A DNA stretch of 21,471 nucleotides, from positions 1 to 21,471 of the forward strand of contig DOEC01000001.1 in NCBI GenBank assembly GCA_003524085.1. Reading direction: 5' to 3'. How positions within the stretch are numbered: position 1 is the first letter of the stretch; each line of letters begins with the position of its first letter. Under the pieces are notes generated by a model. The model made no database searches. It had not been told where the DNA came from and worked only from the letters and a program-made list of their open reading frames with translations. Position numbers and translations under genes: made by a program. This DNA comes from Bacillota bacterium (GTDB lineage: Bacteria; Bacillota_I; Bacilli_A; RF39; UBA660). Below are positions 13,889 through 20,162 of the stretch, one piece after another.

Positions 13889-13927
13889 AATTATTCAAGA
13901 CATTTATTTGTTTGTTTTTAAATGTCA

Positions 13928-13962
13928 AAAACTTTAAATTATGAAAGAGTTTTATTTTTTTT
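13928..13962 (+). terminator. Weak A/U terminator before repeat B
   Basis: AAAACTTT (13928-13935) pairs with AGAGTTTT (13946-13953, one G-U) and is followed by a run of eight T's. A separate GACATTTA / TAAATGTC hairpin (13899-13926) precedes it. As with repeat A, the T-run is the start of the repeated element. Confidence 0.45.
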
Positions 13963-14070
13963 AAAGAAATTTTTTTAACAGATTTTGAAAATTGAGTGGG
14001 GTTTTGTTAAAAAAGGGTATAGGTTTTAGCATAAAACATGGGTTAATTTTAAAAATCTGCAAATTTGACA
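13956..14070 (+). repeat. 115-bp direct repeat, copy B, ending in a -35 box
   Basis: The second copy of the element at 13350-13462. It too starts at a terminator T-run and ends at TTGACA, here feeding the promoter of the 14111 gene. Confidence 0.9.
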
Positions 14071-14093
14071 AACTCTTTAAAACTTGGTAAAGT
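14065..14093 (+). promoter_or_regulatory. Promoter of the 14111-16267 operon
   Basis: A perfect TTGACA (14065-14070), a 17-nt spacer and TAAAGT (14088-14093) with TGG extension. The start would be near 14100, leaving a leader of about 10 bases that is little more than the GGAGG ribosome site. Confidence 0.7.
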
Positions 14094-14110
14094 GAGTTTG
14101 GAGGTGAAAA

Positions 14111-14527
14111 ATGAAAGGAGAAGGTTATATGAAAAAAAGTGTTAAAGACTGTATACGTGGTGCTATAGAATTAGATGCTGAGATCTTATATTTTAGTCCA
14201 ATAGACATTTTGAAAGAATTTGAAAGTGGCAACCCTTTTAAACTTTGGAAAAAGATTAAACATGATTTAAACTTATATGGAAATGTTAAAAAGAGAAAAC
14301 TACTATGTTTTGATAATCAAGTGAGATATACTGAAACAGTTGATTTGAAAGACGCGATTAGAATTGTTATGGTACTTAATTCAGCTAAGGCTATGTTTAT
14401 GAGAGAGTTTTTACTGGATGTACTAATTAATGAAATGCGTTATATTTACAAGAAAGCAAAAGAAAATCCAAATACATTTGTTAATATTTCTAGAAATGGA
14501 AGAAAAAATGAATACTGTAGAAGTTAG
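14111..14527 (+). CDS. Unknown small protein heading an ABC exporter operon
   Basis: 138 residues, soluble, Lys-rich and mostly helical; I do not recognise it. A basic start (MKKSVKDCIRGAIELDAE) leads into a middle region with FKLWKKIKHDLNLYG and a helical C-terminus, IRIVMVLNSAKAMFMREFLLDVLINEMRYIYKKAKENP. No membrane segment, signal or known DNA-binding motif is evident. ATG 14111 is favoured by GGAGG; an ATG at 14129 also has AAAGGAGAAGG before it, so a shorter form is possible. Its last 20 bases overlap the ABC ATPase start. It may regulate or assist the exporter, which is inference from position only. Confidence 0.65.
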   Translation: MKGEGYMKKSVKDCIRGAIELDAEILYFSPIDILKEFESGNPFKLWKKIKHDLNLYGNVKKRKLLCFDNQVRYTETVDLKDAIRIVMVLNSAKAMFMREFLLDVLINEMRYIYKKAKENPNTFVNISRNGRKNEYCRS

Positions 14528-15332
14528 AAATGTAAGTAAAAAGTTAGGAGATAATAATATATTTGAAAATGTTAGCTTTAACTTAGAGAAAGGTAAAATA
14601 TATGGTTTAGTAGGTGCGAACGGAAGTGGAAAGAGTACTCTTCTAAAGATAATAATGAGTTTATATAAGACTAAAGGAAGAGTTTTGATAAATGGTTTTG
14701 ATGTAAGAAAAAACTTTAGTGAAGCTCTTTCTAAAGTTAGTGGAATAGTAGATAATGTATCTTTGTATGACTTTTTAACTGCTAAAGAAAATCTTAGATA
14801 TTTTGCATATTTATATGATGTAGATTATTCTAAAGTTAAAGAAATACTTGAGTTATTAAAGTTTGATATAAATGATAAGAGAATAGTAAAACACTTTAGT
14901 TTAGGAATGAAACAAAAATTAGGACTTGGTGTGAGCTTACTAAAAGACTCAGATGTTCTTATATTAGATGAGCCTACTAATGGGTTAGATCCTAAAGGGA
15001 TAATGGAGTTAAGGCAATTATTAAAGAGCATGAAAGATAAAACTATAATAGTGTCTAGTCATATGATTAGTGAAATTGAAAAACTTACTACTGATATATT
15101 ATTTATTAATAATAAGAGTATTACTAAAATAGAAAGTAATACTAGGCATAGGGAGTTTAAACTAGGAAACTATGATTTAGCTAAGGATATTTTGCCTGAG
15201 AGTATGAATATGAGTGATGAAGAAGTTAGTGTTTATGTTAAAAAACTAGCTGATAAGAATGTTCCTATCTACGCAGTTAATGAAAGTAGTGGACTAGAAG
15301 ATATGTTAATTGATTTAATGGAGGATAAATGA
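14508..15332 (+). CDS. ABC exporter ATPase (ABC-2 type)
   Basis: A 274-residue ATPase of the multidrug/antibiotic/bacteriocin-type ABC-2 exporters. Walker A is GANGSGKST (about 33-41), the signature-region stretch is FSLGMKQKLGLG with LSGGQ-like SLGMKQ, Walker B is DVLILDEPTNGLD, and the switch His is in IVSSHM. A short C-terminal regulatory part follows. The start at ATG 14508 is chosen because upstream in-frame sequence is out of homology and GGAAGA is at proper distance. The gene overlaps the unknown gene before it by 20 bases and the permease after it by 4 (ATGA). All catalytic motifs are intact. The cargo is unknown. Confidence 0.9.
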   Translation: MNTVEVRNVSKKLGDNNIFENVSFNLEKGKIYGLVGANGSGKSTLLKIIMSLYKTKGRVLINGFDVRKNFSEALSKVSGIVDNVSLYDFLTAKENLRYFAYLYDVDYSKVKEILELLKFDINDKRIVKHFSLGMKQKLGLGVSLLKDSDVLILDEPTNGLDPKGIMELRQLLKSMKDKTIIVSSHMISEIEKLTTDILFINNKSITKIESNTRHREFKLGNYDLAKDILPESMNMSDEEVSVYVKKLADKNVPIYAVNESSGLEDMLIDLMEDK

Positions 15333-16267
15333 TTAACTTAATTAAGGCTGACTTATATAAAGAAACTAGAAAGAAGAGTTTAATCTATTTAATTTTAGTT
15401 GTATCTATTTTTACTGTTGTTTATTTGTATATTTGTAGTAAGAGCTTGGGTTCTAGTGATAATTTTAGTCCTATGTTAAGTGAAAAAGAGTATTCTAGTA
15501 TTAATGGGAAAGGAGATTATCAAGAGTATTTAGGTAAGTTTAAAGACTATGAAAAGAGTAGTTTAGTAAATAGTGAAATTGATAGTGAGACAGTTTATAG
15601 TAAGACTAGACAGATAGTTATTAATAGCATGCCTTTATATTATTTAATTGGTGTAGTCTTAGTGTTTATGGCTTATCAAAGTTTAAGTTATGATTATCAA
15701 CATGGTACTTTAAAATATGTGTTTTTAGCTAAAGAAGGAAGAATGAAAGTTTTTATTTCTAAATTTGTATCCCTACTTATAATTTTAATTGCTTTTGTTT
15801 CTTTAGTTAATGTTTTAAATATAGTGTGTTCAAGTATTTTTGGAGATAAGAGTGTACTTTATTTGACTAAGACTATTTATTATAATAAGAAATTTATTGA
15901 TATGTCTTTAGTGTATTACATATTTATAAAAAGTGTTATATATATGTTGCCTATAGTTTTTATGATATTATTAACACTTCTTTTGACAATTTTATTTAAG
16001 GGCAATACTATTAGTTTAGTTATTAACATGATAGTGTATTTGTTATCAACAACTTTAATGGGAAATTTACTTAAATTTGGAATTACTTTTGTTTATAAGT
16101 TACCAATATGTTATATTGATTTGACTTATTTTGAAAATAACGTGTATCTTTTAAATAATGCTATTTATAATAGTGATATTACTTTGAATAATGGGTTTAT
16201 TATATTAAGTTTTTATAGTATTATATTCTTTGTTTTAAGTGTTAGATTATTTAAGAAAGATGTATAA
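15329..16267 (+). CDS. ABC-2 exporter permease
   Basis: A 312-residue membrane subunit. Membrane segment 1 (about 17-37) is followed by a large polar extracytoplasmic loop (about 38-95, rich in Ser, Asp and Lys). Segments follow at about 104-120, 140-165, 195-222, 224-248 and 287-305, giving the six-segment plan of ABC-2 permeases. SYDYQHGTLKYVFLAKEGRMKVFISKF is the typical cytoplasmic stretch that contacts the ATPase. It starts with ATGA overlap to the ATPase gene and ends in a strong terminator. Substrate cannot be inferred; lantibiotic-type immunity, lipid or drug export are possible. Confidence 0.82.
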   Translation: MINLIKADLYKETRKKSLIYLILVVSIFTVVYLYICSKSLGSSDNFSPMLSEKEYSSINGKGDYQEYLGKFKDYEKSSLVNSEIDSETVYSKTRQIVINSMPLYYLIGVVLVFMAYQSLSYDYQHGTLKYVFLAKEGRMKVFISKFVSLLIILIAFVSLVNVLNIVCSSIFGDKSVLYLTKTIYYNKKFIDMSLVYYIFIKSVIYMLPIVFMILLTLLLTILFKGNTISLVINMIVYLLSTTLMGNLLKFGITFVYKLPICYIDLTYFENNVYLLNNAIYNSDITLNNGFIILSFYSIIFFVLSVRLFKKDV

Positions 16268-16306
16268 AAATAACTGCTAAACTTTTCACCTCGTTTAGCA
16301 GTTTTA
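16266..16306. terminator. Bidirectional terminator between the exporter and cotJ operons
   Basis: A perfect 11-bp stem AACTGCTAAAC / GTTTAGCAGTT (16272-16282, 16293-16303). T's follow on both strands (TT on plus; ATTTTTA on minus), so it serves the convergent operons. Confidence 0.88.
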
Positions 16307-16308
16307 AA

Positions 16309-16866
16309 TTACATTCCTTTACTTTTGTAGTAATCTAATAGTTCTTTAAATCTATTATAGTGAACTACTTCTCGTTGTCTTAGAAAACTAAGTGGTGCGA
16401 GCAAGTCAGGGTCATTAGTTAAATCCATTAAGTTTTCATAAGTTTTTCTTGCTTTTTCTTCGGCAGCTAAGTCTTCTGTTAAATCAACTATAGCATCTCC
16501 ACTTGAAGCAATATATGCAGCAGTGAAAGGCATACCATTAGCGCCACTTGGGAATACTCCTTTGTTGTGTGTTGTGTAGTAATCATTTAAGCCAGCACTT
16601 TTTATTTCTTCAATACTAGCGCCTCGCATAAGTTGATACATCATAGAAGATATCATTTCGCAGTGACCAATTTCTTCACAACCAATATCTGAAAGTAGTG
16701 TTCTTCCTTTTTCATCAGGCATAGTAAATCTTTGACAAAGATATCTTAAGCAAGCGCCAAGTTCCCCGTTTGGACCACCTAACTGATCTGCAAGAAGTTT
16801 TGCCATTTTAAGATCTTTTTTCTTTATATTAATAGGATATTCAAGCATCTTTTCATATTTAAACAT
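16309..16866 (-). CDS. cotJC: CotJC, manganese-catalase-like spore coat protein
   Basis: 185 residues, close to the usual CotJC length. The ferritin-like four-helix domain keeps the di-metal ligand pattern: E35 (GGPNGELGACLRYL), a CEEIGHCEMI helix with Glu and His ligands (about 64-73), LTEDLAAEEKAR (about 129-140) and REVVHYNRF (about 165-173). The family is a manganese-catalase relative deposited in the inner spore coat of Bacillus and Clostridia. Its ATG overlaps the stop of the upstream gene (TAATG), with GGAGGTAAT as ribosome site, so it is translationally coupled to CotJB. Confidence 0.93.
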   Translation of the reverse strand: MFKYEKMLEYPINIKKKDLKMAKLLADQLGGPNGELGACLRYLCQRFTMPDEKGRTLLSDIGCEEIGHCEMISSMMYQLMRGASIEEIKSAGLNDYYTTHNKGVFPSGANGMPFTAAYIASSGDAIVDLTEDLAAEEKARKTYENLMDLTNDPDLLAPLSFLRQREVVHYNRFKELLDYYKSKGM

Positions 16867-17390
16867 TACTTATTACCTCCATTCATCCATGGACACATTA
16901 CATTATTCCACAAGTATTCATTATACATATTAGAACTTTTTACACAAAGTGGACCATATTTCTTTTCATAAGTTTCTTTTACACTATTTAACTCATTAAT
17001 AGAGTTTTTAAAAATTTTAAATACTTCTAAATCATTAGGATATATATCTAAATAAAGATTTAAATCTATTACTCTAAAAGTTAATTCTTGAATTTTTAAA
17101 AGTAAACTATCTTTTTCTCCTTTTACTACTACTTTATAAATATAATTTTTATAAGGAATATATTCGTTTTTAAAACTGTTTCCTTTGTTTAATGACTCGC
17201 TTAAACTATATAAAGAATTATCTTTTCTAAAGTTATTAACATTAACATTAATAGTGTCTACTTTAAAATCATTGTCAAATTTTTTAACTGTGTTATCCAT
17301 ATCAACATAGTTATATTCGTTATCCACACTTACATTTTCCTTGTCAATATCACTATAGTTAAAAGCATTCTCTCTTTCATCATAATACAT
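16866..17390 (-). CDS. cotJB: CotJA-like/CotJB fusion spore coat protein
   Basis: 174 residues, about twice the usual CotJB length. Residues 94-174 are a CotJB domain: LLLKIQELTFRVIDLNLYLD (LYLD 112-115), YEKKYGPL (141-148) and the final W...CPW (161-168). Residues 58-81 (SLYSLSESLNKGNSFKNEYIPY) resemble the end of CotJA (AL.RGT.F.eL..PY). Residues 1-57 are an acidic, Asn/Asp-rich, probably disordered lead. In other species cotJA, cotJB and cotJC are separate adjacent genes, so here the first two appear fused. The CotJB call is firm; the CotJA part is an inference from the motif and the missing cotJA gene. A sigK/sigE-like promoter precedes the gene. Confidence 0.8.
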   Translation of the reverse strand: MYYDERENAFNYSDIDKENVSVDNEYNYVDMDNTVKKFDNDFKVDTINVNVNNFRKDNSLYSLSESLNKGNSFKNEYIPYKNYIYKVVVKGEKDSLLLKIQELTFRVIDLNLYLDIYPNDLEVFKIFKNSINELNSVKETYEKKYGPLCVKSSNMYNEYLWNNVMCPWMNGGNK

Positions 17391-17411
17391 GACATTTCCC
17401 CCTTCATTAGA

Positions 17412-17438
17412 TATCTTATGTTTTTAACTATACTTAGT
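17412..17438 (-). promoter_or_regulatory. Mother-cell sigma factor (sigK/sigE) promoter of cotJ
   Basis: On the minus strand AC (17437-17438), 16 bases, then CATAAGATA (17412-17420). This is an exact fit to the Bacillus sigK consensus AC-N16-CATANNNTA and is also close to the sigE -10 (CATACANT). It lies 22 bases upstream of the CotJB start. No vegetative promoter of comparable quality is present. Confidence 0.7.
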
Positions 17439-17483
17439 AAGGGCTTATAACTAAAAAAATTTGTAAAGTTTATAAACTTAGTA

Positions 17484-17511
17484 TTGATTATTTAAAAAGC
17501 TATGATACAAT
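17484..17511 (+). promoter_or_regulatory. Promoter of tsaE
   Basis: TTGATT (17484-17489), a 16-nt spacer and TACAAT (17506-17511). TTAGTA (17478-17483) with TATGAT (17501-17506) at 17 nt is an overlapping alternative and would leave a more comfortable leader. Confidence 0.5.
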
Positions 17512-17529
17512 TAAAGAGGTGATAGATTT

Positions 17530-17985
17530 ATGAATTACAAAATTATTTCAAATAGCGACATGGATACCATTGAGCTTGCTCAAAATATTGAAAGTGAAAA
17601 GTTTCCTAATATGGTTATATGTATGGAAGGAGACTTAGGTAGTGGTAAAACACTTTTTACTAAGGCTTTTGCTAAATCTATGGGAATAAGTGAAAATATT
17701 ACTTCTCCTACATTTAATATTATTAAAGAATATGACGGGGAAGAAGGTTATAAGTTATATCATATGGATGTTTATAGATTAAGTGAAAGTAAAGAAGATA
17801 TAGGTATTAGTGAATACTTTAATAAAGGTGGAGTAACTATTATTGAATGGGCTGATTTGATTAGTGATATTTTACCTAAAGATAGGTTAGATATTAGAAT
17901 TAAAATAGTTGATGAAAATAAAAGAGTTTTTTATATTACACCTCATGGGGAAGAGTATGAAGATTTATGTGAGAGAGTTTTGTAA
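17530..17985 (+). CDS. tsaE: tRNA t6A synthesis ATPase TsaE
   Basis: A 151-residue P-loop protein that energises the TsaB-TsaD complex during formation of N6-threonylcarbamoyladenosine at position 37 of ANN-decoding tRNAs. Walker A is GDLGSGKT (34-41), the TSPTF switch is at 58-62, HMDVYRL near 78 and the EWAD motif near 107. Length and order match the family throughout. AGAGGTGAT gives the ribosome site. It is the first gene of a tsaE-tsaB-rimI-tsaD cluster, a standard Bacillota arrangement, but a terminator separates it from tsaB. Confidence 0.95.
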   Translation: MNYKIISNSDMDTIELAQNIESEKFPNMVICMEGDLGSGKTLFTKAFAKSMGISENITSPTFNIIKEYDGEEGYKLYHMDVYRLSESKEDIGISEYFNKGGVTIIEWADLISDILPKDRLDIRIKIVDENKRVFYITPHGEEYEDLCERVL

Positions 17986-18002
17986 ACTCTTTTATTTTTT
18001 TA
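17972..18002 (+). terminator. Terminator after tsaE
   Basis: A stem AGAGTTT-TGT-AAACTCT (17974-17990) and a T-rich run to 18002. It overlaps the tsaE stop codon. Some read-through into tsaB is likely, given a three-base loop and A/T-rich stem. Confidence 0.75.
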
Positions 18003-18009
18003 TTAAATG

Positions 18010-18018
18010 TGGTAAAAT
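18010..18018 (+). promoter_or_regulatory. Extended -10 promoter of tsaB
   Basis: TGG-TAAAAT, identical to the box before the SDR gene. It lies 23 bases upstream of the tsaB ATG and rules out a GTG at 18009 as the start. Confidence 0.5.
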
Positions 18019-18041
18019 ATAGGGCGAAAGAAGTTGATTTT

Positions 18042-18584
18042 ATGTATACGTTGTTTATTGATACGCATGATGAATTGATTACTGTTAGTTTAGTTAATGA
18101 GAGTAATGTTTTTACTAAAGAACAAGCTAGTTTTCATAAGCATGCAGTTTATTTAGTACCTATGATTAGGAGTATATTAAGTGAAAACAATTTAACAGTA
18201 AAAGATATAAAGAATATAGTTTGTATAAATGGACCTGGTAGTTTTACGGGATTAAGAATAGGACTTACTGTGGGTAAGACTCTTGCTTATACATTAAATG
18301 TTTCAATTTATTTGATGTCTAGTTTGGAAGCTTATTTAGTGAGTGGTGAAAAAAGTGATAATAACATTGCTGTTATAGAGGATACTAAAGGGTATTATAT
18401 AAGAGGAAATAATATAGAAGAACAATACGTTACAGATATGAGTAAATATGAAAAGTATAACATAGTACCAAAGGTGTTAGATGTTAGAAAAGTGGTAAGT
18501 GAAGCATTAAAGAAAAATAGTGTTAATGCACATCTAGTTAGAGCTAATTATGTTAAAGAAATTGAGGTAAATAAGCGTGATTAG
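18042..18584 (+). CDS. tsaB: tRNA t6A synthesis scaffold TsaB
   Basis: A 180-residue ASKHA-fold partner of TsaD. The hallmark GPGSFTGLR is at 64-72, followed by IGLTVGKTLAYTLNVSIYLMSSLEAYL. The N-terminal YTLFIDTHDELITVSL strand pair fits the family. It is clearly shorter than the usual 220-240 residues: the C-terminal lobe is reduced, as seen in small-genome bacteria. The start is ATG 18042, since the extended -10 lies upstream of it. It overlaps the acetyltransferase gene by 8 bases (GTGATTAG). Confidence 0.93.
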   Translation: MYTLFIDTHDELITVSLVNESNVFTKEQASFHKHAVYLVPMIRSILSENNLTVKDIKNIVCINGPGSFTGLRIGLTVGKTLAYTLNVSIYLMSSLEAYLVSGEKSDNNIAVIEDTKGYYIRGNNIEEQYVTDMSKYEKYNIVPKVLDVRKVVSEALKKNSVNAHLVRANYVKEIEVNKRD

Positions 18585-18906
18585 TGAAAGTACTATAGGG
18601 TATTATAAATATAGAGTATCTTATATGATAGATGAAGTGAGTGTTAGTTTTATAGATATAGAAGTAGTAATGGAAGACATTAATATAATTGATGTTTTTA
18701 CTAAAGAAGAATATAGAAGAAAAGGATATTCTAGGAAGTTATTTAATTATATATTTGATAAATATAAGGATAAGAGATTTATGTTAGAAGTGAGAACTAA
18801 AAATAGTATAGCGATTAGTTTATATGAAAGCTTGGGATTTAAAGTTATTCACACACGTTTAAAGTATTATAAAGATGATGACGCGTACATTATGGAAAGG
18901 AAGTAA
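18577..18906 (+). CDS. rimI: RimI-like GNAT N-acetyltransferase
   Basis: A 109-residue GNAT enzyme, a compact form of the RimI family (usually about 150 residues) that acetylates the N-terminus of ribosomal protein S18 and possibly others. The acetyl-CoA motif EEYRRKGYSRKL (Q/R-x-x-G-x-G/A type) is near 64-75. Motif B, MLEVRTKNSIAISLYESLGF, near 82-101, is typical of RimI. The beta strands before motif A are short, so the N-terminal part is reduced. It starts at GTG 18577 inside the end of tsaB with GAGG upstream. Its place between tsaB and tsaD is the usual rimI position. Confidence 0.85.
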   Translation: MISESTIGYYKYRVSYMIDEVSVSFIDIEVVMEDINIIDVFTKEEYRRKGYSRKLFNYIFDKYKDKRFMLEVRTKNSIAISLYESLGFKVIHTRLKYYKDDDAYIMERK

Positions 18907-18908
18907 TT

Positions 18909-19925
18909 ATGAAGGATGTATATATTTTAGCAATTGAAAGCTCATGTGATGAGACAAGCGCTAGTATTGTTAAGAATGGGAAAGAAGATATAGCTACTAC
19001 AATTAATACACAGATAGATACACATAAATTATATGGTGGAGTAGTACCTGAGGTTGCTAGTAGGTTACACTTAGAAAATATTACTTTAGTAATAGATGAG
19101 ACACTTAAAAAAGCAAATATGAAAGTAGAAGACATGGACGCGATAGCAGTTACTTATGCACCAGGGCTATTAGGAAGTTTGCTAGTGGGATTAGAAGCTG
19201 CTAAAACACTTAGTTTAGTTTATAATAAACCATTTATTAAAGTTAATCATATGATGGGACATATACTTGCAAATAATATTAATCAAGATTTAAGTTATCC
19301 ACTTATTAGTTTAGTTATAAGTGGGGGGCATACTGATTTACTTTATATGGAAAATGAAAGTAGTTTTAAGTATATAGGAAGAACATTAGATGATGCAGTT
19401 GGAGAGTGCTTTGATAAAGTTGCAAGGATACTTGATATGCCTTATCCTGGGGGACCTAATGTTGAAAGGTTAGCAAGTAATGGAAATAATACTTATCATA
19501 TGCCTAAGATATTAGATGATAACACATTCAATTTTAGTTTTAGTGGGATAAAAAGTCATGTTAATAATTTAGTACATAATGCTAAACAAAGAGGAGAAAC
19601 TATTGTTAAAGAAGATATAGCAAGAAGTTTTCAAGATGCAGTAATAGATGTGCTTGTTAGAAAAAGTGAGAATGCGATTAACCATTTTGGTGTTAAAAAC
19701 TTTTCTATTGCTGGAGGAGTTGCGTCAAACTCACATATAAGAGAAGCTTTAACAAAGATGTGTGAAAGAAATGATGTTAAGTTGTTTATTCCAGATAAAA
19801 AGTATTGTACAGATAATGCAACTATGATAGGGGCTGCTGCGTATGTACTATATAAAAACAATGAATTTAGTGATTTAGATGTTAACGCATCAAGTCATGA
19901 AGAGTTAACTTTAGAAGAAATGTAG
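18909..19925 (+). CDS. tsaD: tRNA N6-adenosine threonylcarbamoyltransferase TsaD
   Basis: A full-length 338-residue catalytic subunit that transfers the threonylcarbamoyl group from TC-AMP to A37 of tRNA. The N-terminal ESSCDET (10-16) is canonical. The metal ligands are H114 and H118 in HMMGH, and Asp in the NATMIGAAA region. SGGHTDL (about 138-144), GGPNVERLA and GGVASNSHIRE follow in the normal order. AGGAAG precedes the ATG, which lies two bases after the rimI stop. No separate terminator is seen before the tandem small-RNA units, whose own terminators may stop read-through. Confidence 0.97.
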   Translation: MKDVYILAIESSCDETSASIVKNGKEDIATTINTQIDTHKLYGGVVPEVASRLHLENITLVIDETLKKANMKVEDMDAIAVTYAPGLLGSLLVGLEAAKTLSLVYNKPFIKVNHMMGHILANNINQDLSYPLISLVISGGHTDLLYMENESSFKYIGRTLDDAVGECFDKVARILDMPYPGGPNVERLASNGNNTYHMPKILDDNTFNFSFSGIKSHVNNLVHNAKQRGETIVKEDIARSFQDAVIDVLVRKSENAINHFGVKNFSIAGGVASNSHIREALTKMCERNDVKLFIPDKKYCTDNATMIGAAAYVLYKNNEFSDLDVNASSHEELTLEEM

Positions 19926-19960
19926 TTTACTTTTTGTTAAAAATGTGATATTATTAATAC

Positions 19961-20037
19961 ACATGAATTAGCTGGAAGCAAGCATGCCTCGTTCACTAAT
20001 ACTGACGGGCTCGTGCGGAGGCTAGTTCTTGTTTTTT
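19961..20037 (+). ncRNA. Unrecognised structured small RNA, copy 1
   Basis: About 77 nt with its own promoter and terminator. The closing stem is GAATTAGC / GCTAGTTC (19965-19972, 20021-20028; one G-U), followed by TTGTTTTTT. The inner arm is a stem CAT-GCC-CG-TCA / TGA-CG-GGC-GTG with single bulged T's after GCC and CG, a TC bulge on the 3' side and loop CTAATAC. GCCTC could also pair with GAGGC near the 3' end, an alternative that would break the closing stem. I do not recognise an Rfam family. Confidence 0.7.
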
Positions 20038-20084
20038 GTTTAAAAACAATTTACTTTTTGTTAAAAATATGATATCATTAATAC

Positions 20085-20162
20085 ACATGAATTAGCTGGA
20101 GCGCCAATATGCCTCGTTCATTAAAATGACGGGCTCATGCGGAGGCTAGTTCTTGTTTTTTT
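20085..20162 (+). ncRNA. Unrecognised structured small RNA, copy 2
   Basis: The closing stem GAATTAGC / GCTAGTTC (20089-20096, 20145-20152) and T-run are identical to copy 1. In the inner arm CAT/GTG of copy 1 becomes TAT/ATG, keeping every pair (C-G to T-G, T-G to T-A). The hairpin loop changes to TAAA with an extra T-A pair. The pattern of pair-preserving change supports a functional RNA fold. Its 3' 28 bases (20135-20162) are antisense to the end of the convergent gene. Confidence 0.7.

Larger units (their letters stand above)
19926..20162 (+). repeat. Two tandem ~112-bp units, each a promoter plus small RNA
   Basis: Units 19926-20037 and 20050-20162 are about 90% identical over promoter, RNA and terminator, separated by 12 bases. 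Each has TTTACT, an 18-nt spacer, and TATTAT (19949-19954) or TATCAT (20073-20078). The conserved block then starts at ACACATGAATTAGC. Differences cluster in loops or keep pairing. Confidence 0.9.

Noticed and set aside
13350..14110. Insertion sequence or CRISPR array
   Set aside because: The repeats are two-copy elements with promoter structure; there is no transposase, no terminal inverted repeats with target duplication and no regular spacer pattern.
19985..20020. Glutamine (glnA) riboswitch, from the CGTTCA...TGACGG words
   Set aside because: The defining GACGGAAGTAGG and GAAGGAACGC blocks are missing and no gene follows in the same direction.
19984..20025. Thirteen-residue peptide MPRSLILTGSCGG inside small-RNA copy 1
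   Set aside because: The frame is not kept in copy 2, which stops after six codons and differs in length by one base, and there is no ribosome site.
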